IMG/VR virus record: IMGVR_UViG_3300047673_000229 | Span: 1 to 20,153 of that record | Strand: one strand, 5' to 3' | Length of the DNA: 20,153 nt | Origin: a virus | In this document: positions 13,974 to 18,507 of the stretch, in pieces | Numbering within the stretch: the first letter of the stretch is position 1 | How the letters are laid out: each line of letters opens with the position of its first letter | Notes under the pieces: generated by a model | The model's input: the letters and a program-made list of their open reading frames with translations, nothing else | What the model was told of the DNA's origin: nothing | Database searches by the model: none | Translations under genes and position numbers: made by a program

Positions 13974-14412
13974 CGCTCATCATTTCGTGTGGGCATTCGA
14001 TCTGACGCTGATGCAGGCCACGCAGCAAGGCTGGTCCGTCGATGATAATCGCCTCGGTGCTGTTCATCGTTAGCATGGCCAATGGTCGGCTGCGTTCGCG
14101 ATCACAGCGGCACAGCAGCGGCACGAACGGGCCTTCAGGGATGCCTTCGCTGACAGCGTCACGCATTGCCCGGGCCTCTTCTCGCGGCATAAGCTCGGTG
14201 GCGCCGTCGGTCTCGATCAGGTAGACAATCGCTTCGGCGATCATGGTGACGCTGCTATTGACCAGCTGTGCCATTTCCTCGCTCATGCCGGCCGTCTTGC
14301 CGAACGGCAGCGCAATCGGCCGCGGTGGAATGTTGCGCGCCGGGTCACCCGGATGCGTCAGGCCGGTGTTCAGTCGGGATGCGATCAGATCAACAAGGGC
14401 TCTATTCGCCAT
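13966..14412 (-). CDS. Unknown protein, 148 aa
   Basis: From ATG 14412 the product starts MANRALVDLIASRLNTGLTH, then has a Pro-rich linker, a helix (SVTMIAEAIVYLIETDGATE) and a C-terminal part with CRCDRERSRPLAMLTMNSTE, ILIDGPALLRGLHQR-like text and CPHE. Cysteines (two near residue 100 and one near the end) plus His could bind a metal. It overlaps the preceding gene by 11 nt and the following one by 8 nt. Family not recognised. Confidence 0.6.
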   Translation of the reverse strand: MANRALVDLIASRLNTGLTHPGDPARNIPPRPIALPFGKTAGMSEEMAQLVNSSVTMIAEAIVYLIETDGATELMPREEARAMRDAVSEGIPEGPFVPLLCRCDRERSRPLAMLTMNSTEAIIIDGPALLRGLHQRQIECPHEMMSDA

Positions 14413-14644
14413 GGAACAGCCTGTGGATGCGGGCGCGGGCTCGCGCCTCGGCCACCATCGGTTCGATACGCTGACGGTATTCGTCAGGCAGGATCCCGCG
14501 CAGCCTCACTGTTGAAATGTCGTTGGCCGGGTTGTAGGTGACGTCGCGGATCCCCAGCCAGCGCTTCCCGAAATCGGGACCGATCATCTGATCGCGGTCG
14601 ATGCTGGCAGTCAGATCGCCGCGGTAATGCAGAACGTCAGGCAT
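14402..14644 (-). CDS. Unknown small protein, 80 aa
   Basis: ATG 14644 has GGAGGAACA just upstream. The product (MPDVLHYRGDLTASIDRDQM, then GKRWLGIRDVTYNPANDIST) has a two-strand beginning and an Arg-rich C-terminal helix (YRQRIEPMVAEARARARIHR). It overlaps both neighbours (8 and 11 nt). Nothing identifies a function; the basic helix could contact nucleic acid. Confidence 0.6.
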   Translation of the reverse strand: MPDVLHYRGDLTASIDRDQMIGPDFGKRWLGIRDVTYNPANDISTVRLRGILPDEYRQRIEPMVAEARARARIHRLFHGE

Positions 14645-14825
14645 TGTTCCTCCTTTCCAGTTCGTCGGCTGCTTGCTCCAATCGCGTTGCTAGATAATCA
14701 AGATCGAACCCAATGAGTAGTGGCATCACGTTCGCGCTCATAGCCTTGTCCAGTAAGTCGTTCAGCTTCCACGTTTGGCGTGCTGCGTTATGCAGTTGCC
14801 TCGGAGTGATGTCAAGATCAGGCAT
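14637..14825 (-). CDS. First gene of the leftward operon, 62 aa helical protein
   Basis: ATG 14825 has AGGAG two to three bases upstream, an unusually short spacing. The product (MPDLDITPRQLHNAARQTWK, then GFDLDYLATRLEQAADELER) is helical, with a TPRQLHNAARQTWKLNDLLD segment. It is the first gene after the promoter at 14859-14888, so it is the probable start of the whole leftward transcript. Its 3' end overlaps the next gene by 8 nt. Unknown family. Confidence 0.6.
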   Translation of the reverse strand: MPDLDITPRQLHNAARQTWKLNDLLDKAMSANVMPLLIGFDLDYLATRLEQAADELERRNNA

Positions 14826-14844
14826 TGCTCCTGCTTACTTCGGG

Positions 14845-14858
14845 GGGTGACATCACCC
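14845..14858. promoter_or_regulatory. Operator-like palindrome over the leftward start site
   Basis: GGGTGA-ca-TCACCC is a perfect 6-bp-arm palindrome with a 2-bp centre. It begins directly past the -10 element of the leftward promoter, so it would cover the inferred transcription start (about 14852). A repressor bound here would block the head operon. The binding protein is not known; candidates in the window are the WhiB-like protein and the helix-turn-helix protein at 19009-19383. Confidence 0.55.
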
Positions 14859-14888
14859 ACCGTAGACGTTTTTCCACAACTATGTCAA
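14859..14888 (-). promoter_or_regulatory. Leftward promoter of the structural operon
   Basis: On the minus strand TTGACA (14888-14883) is followed, after 18 nt, by TACGGT (14864-14859), which fits TAnnnT. The first gene of the operon starts at 14825. No other good promoter was seen upstream of the head genes, so this may drive the transcript that runs towards 454, though internal promoters cannot be excluded. Confidence 0.6.
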
Positions 14889-14893
14889 TACTG

Positions 14894-14922
14894 TTGACGT
14901 CAGCAATGGCAATGATTTACAG
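14894..14922 (+). promoter_or_regulatory. Rightward promoter for the whiB-like operon
   Basis: TTGACG (14894-14899) is followed after 17 nt by TTACAG (14917-14922) or, at 16 nt, TTTACA. The -35 is part of the 8-bp palindrome TGACGTCA (14896-14903). A start of transcription around 14928-14931 would coincide with ATG 14931, so the first gene may be leaderless; no ribosome site is visible before it. The -10 match is weak. Confidence 0.45.
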
Positions 14923-14930
14923 TGGCAAAT

Positions 14931-15281
14931 ATGGGACGGACGCCAAACCTGAAAATCAGCCAATGGTTCAAGCAAGGCGGCGTATTTCTCGAGGGATGGG
15001 AAGACCTGGCAAACTGCCGGGGGCGCCATGACCTACCGTGGACCCCTAATTTCCGACCTAGCTTTGAAGATCAGCGCGCCATGGCCGACGTGTGCAGCGA
15101 CTGTCCCGTCATGGCTAAGTGTGCGCAGCGCGGGCTCGGCGCTGTCGGTGGGTTTTACGCTGGCGTGTGGATCCCTTGGAAAACATTGACGCCGGACACC
15201 GACGACACTCGCGCTATCCGCATCCACGGCCGTCGCAAGCTCAAGGTTCTCGCTGATGAGAGTGAACGCTGTGAGGCTTGA
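14931..15281 (+). CDS. WhiB-like iron-sulfur transcription factor
   Basis: From ATG 14931 this encodes 116 residues. It has the four-cysteine WhiB cluster site: NCRG (C29), then CSDCPVMAKC (C55, C58, C64), with FRPSFEDQ between them as in the family. The loop after the last Cys is VGGFYAGVWIPW instead of the usual G-[VI]-W-G-G turn. The C-terminus is basic (RIHGRRKLKVL), the DNA-binding tail. WhiB proteins carry a 4Fe-4S cluster, bind the main sigma factor and alter transcription; phage copies such as the one of TM4 can act on host genes. GTG 14922 is an alternative start, but ATG 14931 fits a leaderless start. Being first in the plus array, it is well placed to set the switch between the divergent operons. 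Confidence 0.9.
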   Translation: MGRTPNLKISQWFKQGGVFLEGWEDLANCRGRHDLPWTPNFRPSFEDQRAMADVCSDCPVMAKCAQRGLGAVGGFYAGVWIPWKTLTPDTDDTRAIRIHGRRKLKVLADESERCEA

Positions 15282-15474
15282 ACGCACCGGCCATATCCAT
15301 CTCGCAGATGGCTCTATTCTCCGGATTGATTACGAGTGCAAACACTACTGCGCATCCTGGTACACCCCAACGGCCTCACTGAAAGCGTATGCGGTCGGGC
15401 CGCTGGACGCGATGACCGTTGTAGTTGCAGCATGGGCAGACGCCTTTAATGAATCGAGAGGGCACGAATGCTGA
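15256..15474 (+). CDS. Small unknown protein, 72 aa
   Basis: ATG 15256 overlaps the whiB-like gene by 26 nt; GTG 15262 or GTG 15271 are alternatives with smaller overlaps. The product has a strand pattern (RTGHIHLADGSILRIDYECK), then a CKHYCASWYTP stretch and a helix (AVGPLDAMTVVVAAWADAFN). The two cysteines with His could bind metal. Its last bases overlap the next gene by 7 nt. Family not recognised. Confidence 0.6.
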   Translation: MRVNAVRLERTGHIHLADGSILRIDYECKHYCASWYTPTASLKAYAVGPLDAMTVVVAAWADAFNESRGHEC

Positions 15475-15788
15475 CCCCCACAGAGCAGGTAGCCGCCGTA
15501 GCTGAGGCAATACACCGGGCGCAAACCCGCTATGTGCTAGGTCCGTGGGAGACATTGGATGAGCGCGACCAGGAAGCCTTGTGTAGACAGGCTCAGGCTG
15601 CTATCGACGCTCTCGGACTCACCGAGATTTGGTGCATCCCAACCACCAAATGTAAAGACGGGCAGTCTCGTCGACCACTGAACCATTTCGACAGCTTCGA
15701 GGCTGCTAAGAAGTGCCGCGAGGAATGGCTGCCTGAAGCGCAGATTTACTCACAGTGGGTGTCTGCCTGGTCGGAGGTAGACCAGTGA
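15468..15788 (+). CDS. Modular small protein carrying 5' and both 3' modules, 106 aa
   Basis: ATG 15468 is preceded by GAGAGGG. It starts with the recurrent module (MLTPTEQVAAVAEAIHRAQT), then a middle helix (ETLDERDQEALCRQAQAAID) and the shared phrase ALGLTE, an unrelated insert (WCIPTTKCKDGQSRRPLNHF), and ends with WVSAWSEVDQ, shared with the gene at 16319. The pattern VAEAI...W...R..Y/A...AAIDALGL is one seen in small actinophage proteins of unknown role. The insert, roughly residues 53-95, separates the two halves that are adjacent in the paralogue. Its stop forms GTGA with the next gene. Confidence 0.7.
   Translation: MLTPTEQVAAVAEAIHRAQTRYVLGPWETLDERDQEALCRQAQAAIDALGLTEIWCIPTTKCKDGQSRRPLNHFDSFEAAKKCREEWLPEAQIYSQWVSAWSEVDQ
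15594..15625 (+). repeat. Module repeat coding QAAIDALGLTE, copy 1
   Basis: The 32 bp at 15594-15625 are identical to 16427-16458. Both are in the same reading frame of their genes. Identity at every base, including silent positions, points to a recent duplication or gene conversion and not only to a conserved protein motif. Confidence 0.9.
15756..15788 (+). repeat. Gene-end repeat coding WVSAWSEVDQ, copy 1
   Basis: These 33 bp recur at 16529-16561 with one mismatch (gtaga/gtcga), again including the stop codon and the GTGA overlap. A third, shorter and frame-shifted copy lies at 16636-16658. Confidence 0.85.
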
Positions 15789-15856
15789 GTGAACCGAGAT
15801 ACATGAGCGCGCCCACTGGCTGCCTGAACAGTTCGATTTCCTGGCCCGACTACTGA
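15785..15856 (+). CDS. Possible 23-residue microprotein
   Basis: GTG 15785 overlaps the preceding TGA (GTGA) and the frame runs to TGA 15854-15856, giving MSEPRYMSAPTGCLNSSISW and a short end. The overlap geometry equals that of its neighbours, but the product is too short to judge. The next 54 bp (15857-15910) hold no supported gene, only a 17-codon frame at 15861. Confidence 0.35.
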   Translation: MSEPRYMSAPTGCLNSSISWPDY

Positions 15857-15910
15857 CAGGATGACAATGGCAATGATAGTGCTCCATTCTAAGATCGGAG
15901 CGGCGACGCG

Positions 15911-16132
15911 GTGACTGACATTATTGACCGGGTAGCGCAGGCGTTGTGGATTGCTGATGGCCCATGGCGGCAGCGTTCTCCATGGTCTGTTTCCGTACCG
16001 ACTTTATGGGCGGACGCCGACGACGGCGACCGGGACTTATACCGTAACAAGGCCAAGATTGTTATCGAACAATTAGTGGCCTCACTAGCAGATTGTTGCC
16101 GCGCTACTAAAGATGCTGAAGGGGCATCGTGA
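15911..16132 (+). CDS. MTD-start small protein, 73 aa
   Basis: GTG 15911 begins MTDIIDRVAQALWIADGPWR, which parallels the start of the gene at 16981 (MTDLTDRITEVL). It then has a short Asp-rich patch (ADADDGDRDLYRNKAKIVIE) and ends with a helix containing CC. The layout start helix, Trp/Arg turn, then a D-R-x-x-Y-R helix is a shape shared with the PTEQVAEAI proteins, so it is a likely distant paralogue. GGAG lies about 11 nt upstream. Its stop overlaps the next GTG. Confidence 0.65.
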   Translation: MTDIIDRVAQALWIADGPWRQRSPWSVSVPTLWADADDGDRDLYRNKAKIVIEQLVASLADCCRATKDAEGAS

Positions 16133-16326
16133 AACCCATCGAATGGCTATTTGTCATCGGCGGACTCACCTGGATTCTCGCCATGCTGTGGGAATGCCGC
16201 CACGAACTATCCAAGGATCCGATCAACCTGCCGGTAACAATTCTGCTGCTAGCGCCGATCGGGGTGGGGCTGCTGCCGATGTGGTACGGCATCAAGTATT
16301 CGTGGCGAAAGGTATCGAATGACTGA
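16129..16326 (+). CDS. Two-helix small membrane protein, 65 aa
   Basis: GTG 16129 overlaps the preceding TGA and has AAGGGG upstream. Residues 5-21 (EWLFVIGGLTWILAMLW) and 35-53 (PVTILLLAPIGVGLLPMWY) form two transmembrane helices separated by a charged loop (ECRHELSKDPI), so both ends likely face the same side. The C-terminus is basic (KYSWRKVSND). No family is known; holins have this topology, but it lies far from any lysis gene and the evidence is insufficient to call it one. Confidence 0.65.
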   Translation: MKPIEWLFVIGGLTWILAMLWECRHELSKDPINLPVTILLLAPIGVGLLPMWYGIKYSWRKVSND

Positions 16327-16561
16327 CTGTATCCCCACAGAGCAGGTAGCCGAAGCGATCGCAAACGAGTTTCGCAGGGTGCCGTGGATGCAGCGGTCCT
16401 ATCCAGACATGTTCAATGACATGGCCCAGGCTGCTATCGACGCTCTCGGACTCACCGAAGAGACCGGGCCAATGCTGACCGGCCACTTTGAAGGTACTAA
16501 CCACGGCGGCATCGTGCCAGGGCGCCGTTGGGTGTCTGCCTGGTCGGAGGTCGACCAGTGA
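16319..16561 (+). CDS. Modular small protein, 80 aa (paralogue of 15468 gene)
   Basis: ATG 16319 has AAAGG upstream. The product combines the start module (MTDCIPTEQVAEAIANEFRR), a middle (WMQRSYPDMFNDMAQAAIDA), the shared phrase LGLTE, a short variable part (HFEGTNHGGIVPGRR) and the end module WVSAWSEVDQ. It lacks the long insert of the gene at 15468. It overlaps the membrane protein gene by 8 nt. Two genes with the same start, middle and end but different inserts imply swapping of cassettes. Confidence 0.7.
   Translation: MTDCIPTEQVAEAIANEFRRVPWMQRSYPDMFNDMAQAAIDALGLTEETGPMLTGHFEGTNHGGIVPGRRWVSAWSEVDQ
16427..16458 (+). repeat. Module repeat coding QAAIDALGLTE, copy 2
   Basis: Identical over all 32 bp to 15594-15625. 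Confidence 0.9.
16529..16561 (+). repeat. Gene-end repeat coding WVSAWSEVDQ, copy 2
   Basis: Matches 15756-15788 at 32 of 33 positions, including stop codon. Confidence 0.85.
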
Positions 16562-16650
16562 GGTACCGATGGACTTGCCGATTCTGTGGGCGGATGAATG
16601 TCTACGGCGTGAATTGCCAATGTGGTCAACGTCCTCCTGGACGGAGGTAG
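16558..16650 (+). CDS. 30-residue zinc-knuckle-like microprotein
   Basis: GTG 16558 overlaps the preceding TGA. The product (starts MRYRWTCRFCGRMNVYGVN, then CQCGQRPPGRR) has CxxC and CxC about 10 residues apart, fitting a tiny zinc knuckle with a basic tail. Its last codons are a frame-shifted copy of the WSEVDQ gene-end module (see 16636-16658). A real gene is likely given the cysteine spacing and exact overlap, but it is short. Confidence 0.5.
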   Translation: MRYRWTCRFCGRMNVYGVNCQCGQRPPGRR

Positions 16651-16658
16651 ACCAGTGA
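16636..16658 (+). repeat. Frame-shifted relic of the gene-end module, copy 3
   Basis: Twenty-two of 23 bp match the end of the 15756-15788 repeat, but the frame in use here is shifted: bases that encode WSEVDQ elsewhere are read as PPGRR-stop. The copied GTGA still provides the start (16655) of the next gene. Confidence 0.7.
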
Positions 16659-16753
16659 CTGACTGTATCCCTACGGGGCAGGAAACGAGGATTGCATTAG
16701 GCGGTACGAACGCAAAGATCAACCCACACGTCAGAGTCGGGCGCTTTGCATAG
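16655..16753 (+). CDS. Short modular protein with start module and ETRIALG, 32 aa
   Basis: GTG 16655 begins MTDCIPTGQETRIALGGTNA and ends with INPHVRVGRFA. The first nine residues are the start module (with two changes), then ETRIALG, a phrase that is also the N-terminus of a leftward gene (13179-13394) and is encoded by a near-identical 22-bp stretch. The rest is unrelated. It may be a chimera in formation or decay. Confidence 0.4.
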   Translation: MTDCIPTGQETRIALGGTNAKINPHVRVGRFA

Positions 16754-16804
16754 CCACTAAGCCCGTCTAGTCGTGGTCGGTCTACAACAACAGGAGGAGC
16801 AGTA

Positions 16805-16975
16805 GTGGCCAAGACTGAGACGCAGCGAGCTGCAGATCGCGCCCGCGTTCGTCGAAATAGGCGCATCGAAAGATGGCAGCAAAAGGGACTTTGCCCTGAG
16901 TGTGTCAAGCTGCTAGATGCCGACCATGAAAGAAAGCAGCTATCTAGGCGCAACATTTCGGCTGTCCGAAAGTGA
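16805..16975 (+). CDS. Basic 56-residue protein with CPEC
   Basis: GTG 16805 has a strong GGAGGAG ribosome site. The product starts MAKTETQRAADRARVRRNRR and continues with a QQKGLCPECVKLLDAD part, ending in a basic tail. It is Arg/Lys-rich and has one CxxC; no further cysteine pair is present, so a zinc site would need His (ADHERK) or a dimer. Likely nucleic-acid-binding. It is preceded by a 51-bp gap that holds only the ribosome site. Its stop abuts the next start (TGATG). Confidence 0.6.
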   Translation: MAKTETQRAADRARVRRNRRIERWQQKGLCPECVKLLDADHERKQLSRRNISAVRK

Positions 16976-16980
16976 TGACG

Positions 16981-17352
16981 ATGACTGACCTCACCGATCG
17001 CATCACCGAAGTGCTGCGGCACCACGAATGCTGGCGATCATGGGGTGAAACCTCCGAGGGTCTGTGGTGCCCTGGCTGTAAACGGCGTTATCCCGAAGAC
17101 CGGTTCGCCGCGCATGTGGCTGAGCGGATAGCCGAAGCCCTTCCGCCCACACTGTCGCCGTCGCTGCTAGAGCAGTTACAGCCAGAAGGCAGTGACCTTC
17201 TGATTCAGAAAGCTAACTCCGATAACCTCGACTGGACTTGGCGCGTGCGTTATTGCAACGGAACTACCGGCCAGAGTGACACCCGCACAGGATCGTCGCT
17301 GCACGAGCTGCTATCTGGTTGGGCTGCGGGAGAGAAGGAGAGCACCGAATGA
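16981..17352 (+). CDS. MTD-start small protein with zinc-knuckle pair, 123 aa
   Basis: Three nested starts exist (GTG 16972, ATG 16975, ATG 16981); the last is chosen because it aligns with the start of the 15911 gene (MTDLTDRITEVL). After a helix comes HHECWRSWGE, then GLWCPGCKRRYPEDRFAAHV (CPGC and a downstream His), then VAERIAEALPPTLSPSLLEQ. The C-terminal third (SDLLIQKANSDNLDWTWRVR) is strand-rich and ends GEKESTE. The CPGCxxxxPxxxF-H pattern looks like a small zinc finger. The stop makes ATGA with the next gene. Confidence 0.6.
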   Translation: MTDLTDRITEVLRHHECWRSWGETSEGLWCPGCKRRYPEDRFAAHVAERIAEALPPTLSPSLLEQLQPEGSDLLIQKANSDNLDWTWRVRYCNGTTGQSDTRTGSSLHELLSGWAAGEKESTE

Positions 17353-17510
17353 CTGACCGTATCCCCACAGAGCAGGTAGCCTGCCCGGCATGTGGCGAGC
17401 AGGGAACGTACTGGGAAGACCGCATATCTGTTCACGACAGCATTGTCGGATTTGAAATTCGGGATGCCGGTATCGAGCATCCCAACGGAAAGGTTTGCAG
17501 AGAATGGTGA
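17349..17510 (+). CDS. Start-module protein with CPAC, 53 aa
   Basis: ATG 17349 overlaps the previous stop (ATGA) and has AAGGAG 9 nt upstream. It carries the intact start module (MTDRIPTEQVA), then directly CPACGEQGTYWEDRISVHDS and IEHPNGKVCREW. CPAC with the later Cys suggests a zinc site. Here the conserved module is joined to a completely different body from that at 16319. The longer upstream frame (17319) is just the tail of the preceding gene in another frame. Confidence 0.65.
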   Translation: MTDRIPTEQVACPACGEQGTYWEDRISVHDSIVGFEIRDAGIEHPNGKVCREW

Positions 17511-17540
17511 ACCCCCACAGAGCGGGTAGCCGAAGCGATC
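17505..17540 (+). repeat. Decayed start module between genes, copy 5
   Basis: The text after ATGGTGA at 17505 (acccccacagagcgggtagc, then cgaagcgatc) matches the start module, but in the module's frame it has no start and meets TAA at 17541-17543, giving only PTERVAEAI-stop. It lies between the stop at 17510 and the next ATG at 17543. Confidence 0.75.
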
Positions 17541-17542
17541 TA

Positions 17543-17785
17543 ATGACTACCGCTGATGTCCTCATCGATGTTGATTCGAGAGGGCGGACGAACTTGTCCA
17601 AGTTCTCGAAGGGAGCACGCTTCCTAGGACGGCAGGAGGAAGACGGCACGATCATCCTGGAGCCGGCTCGGATCGTGACGGCTGCTGAAGATCGTCTTCG
17701 GCGTAACCCTCATACCGTCGAGAAGCTGGAGAAGGCGCACGCGAATATCGACAACGCCGTAAAGCTCGACTTGGTAGAGGGCTAA
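17543..17785 (+). CDS. AbrB/antitoxin-like protein, 80 aa
   Basis: From ATG 17543 the product starts MTTADVLIDVDSRGRTNLSK and has VDSRGRTNLSKF, FLGRQEEDGTIILEPARIVT, then AAEDRLRRNPHTVEKLEKAH. The pattern of a short strand, a glycine-arginine turn and a strand pair with DGTIxLEPA is typical of AbrB/SpoVT-type swapped-hairpin DNA-binding domains found in actinobacterial antitoxins. No toxin gene is beside it. It may regulate transcription as a dimer. An upstream start at 17505 would include the decayed module and is less likely. Confidence 0.6.
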   Translation: MTTADVLIDVDSRGRTNLSKFSKGARFLGRQEEDGTIILEPARIVTAAEDRLRRNPHTVEKLEKAHANIDNAVKLDLVEG

Positions 17786-17786
17786 C

Positions 17787-17816
17787 ACCTAGAAGGGATT
17801 CCACCAGGAACTAGGT
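17787..17816 (+). terminator. Weak terminator candidate after the rightward array
   Basis: ACCTAG (17787-17792) pairs with CTAGGT (17811-17816), and TTCC (17799-17802) with GGAA (17807-17810), leaving a 6-nt bulge on the left side. It lies 2 nt after the last plus gene and 44 nt before the end of the convergent gene at 17860. There is no U-run. Confidence 0.3.
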
Positions 17817-17859
17817 CCGATCTCATTCATTCGGTGTTTCCTTCAATCGGCAGGGGTCA

Positions 17860-18105
17860 TCATTGAGTGTCATCGCTGCCCACACCGTGGGTAATCGCAT
17901 AGCCCAGGTTGGTCAGCGCGTTGGATGTGCTGAAGTTGTTCTGCAGGTTCTTACGGGCGTTGGCGATGCTATCGGAAACGTTGGGCACTCCGCAGATCGC
18001 ATTGCTCGGTTTGTCGCCGAAGTAAGCGCACGGTGCGGCCTGCGCCGGCGCGGCTAGCCCGATGCCAGCGACAATGGTCAGCGTGGCGATAATAGATTTC
18101 TTCAT
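17860..18105 (-). CDS. Exported small protein with signal peptide, 81 aa
   Basis: The product starts MKKSIIATLTIVAGIGLAA, a classical Sec signal peptide with a two-Lys start, a hydrophobic core and an AQA-AP signal peptidase I site near residue 23. The mature part is 58 residues, with two cysteines (C26 and C38, probably a disulfide) in CAYFGDKPSNAICGVPN and then a Ser/Asn/Ala-rich helical end. GAGGAG lies upstream of ATG 18105. Short exported proteins of this shape are common in mycobacteria. In a phage, a single exported gene with its own control region suggests a moron-type gene that alters the host surface or environment; that role is inferred. Confidence 0.8.
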   Translation of the reverse strand: MKKSIIATLTIVAGIGLAAPAQAAPCAYFGDKPSNAICGVPNVSDSIANARKNLQNNFSTSNALTNLGYAITHGVGSDDTQ

Positions 18106-18132
18106 AGTTGATACTCCTCTAGTGACGTTGTG

Positions 18133-18248
18133 GGACTGGCGCTTTCGCAGCTAACGGCATTCCTCGCTAACGAATGAACAACATTAACGGTTCGCCGCGC
18201 TTGCCCCGGGAGAAAGTAGAGTCAAAGGGTTTGACGAAGCGCCAGTCC
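18133..18248. repeat. Long-range inverted repeat around the divergent control region
   Basis: The 12 bp at 18133-18144 (ggactggcgctt) are perfectly inverted at 18237-18248, 92 bp apart. Between them are three copies of TAACG (18152, 18168, 18185) on a 16-17 bp period. Together they frame the intergenic region between the exported gene (minus) and the gene starting at 18268 (plus). Confidence 0.7.
18221..18235. promoter_or_regulatory. Operator-like palindrome GTCAAA-ggg-TTTGAC
   Basis: A perfect 6-bp-arm palindrome with a 3-bp centre. Its right arm overlaps the -35 hexamer of the rightward promoter (18231-18236), so a bound protein would compete with RNA polymerase. Confidence 0.55.
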
Positions 18249-18260
18249 TTAAGTCATCAT
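18231..18260 (+). promoter_or_regulatory. Rightward promoter, probably leaderless transcript
   Basis: TTGACG (18231-18236) is followed after 18 nt by CATCAT (18255-18260). A start about 7-8 nt on coincides with ATG 18268. No ribosome site precedes that ATG, which fits leaderless translation, common in mycobacteria. The -10 is not a close match. Confidence 0.45.
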
Positions 18261-18267
18261 ATAGGAC

Positions 18268-18507
18268 ATGACGCTGAAATGGAACCGTGAGCATGGCGAT
18301 CTCTTTGCTGTTGGCCGGCGCGGCCGGTACTCGATTACGCACGGCAGTATCGGCACACGAGTATTGACCGCTACCGGATATGACGGCTTACCGTTGCTCG
18401 ACCTGCCCCCATTCGGTGCTGTCTATCTTACCGAATGGCTTGCCAAGCTAGGCGCCGACGAGCTCGAGTCCCGCTATGTCGTTGAGCCGGAAATGAGTGG
18501 GACGTAA
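18268..18507 (+). CDS. Unknown small protein, 79 aa, probably leaderless
   Basis: Product starts MTLKWNREHGDLFAVGRRGR, continues with strand pairs (YSITHGSIGTRVLTATGYDG) and a helix (FGAVYLTEWLAKLGADELES). A soluble alpha/beta protein with no recognised family. Immediately before ATG 18268 there is no usable ribosome site. The TAA at 18505-18507 directly abuts the stop of the convergent gene. Confidence 0.6.
   Translation: MTLKWNREHGDLFAVGRRGRYSITHGSIGTRVLTATGYDGLPLLDLPPFGAVYLTEWLAKLGADELESRYVVEPEMSGT

Noticed and set aside
15861-15914. 17-codon frame MTMAMIVLHSKIGAATR between two plus genes
   Set aside because: No ribosome site and too short to judge, although it ends in a GTGA overlap with the next gene.
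16129-16326. Two-helix membrane protein as holin
   Set aside because: Only topology matches; no endolysin or lysis gene is near, and it sits in the early-type array.
17787-17850. A second stem (aacacc with ggtgtt) after the rightward array
   Set aside because: Only 6 bp with a loop of about 40 nt; not more than chance.
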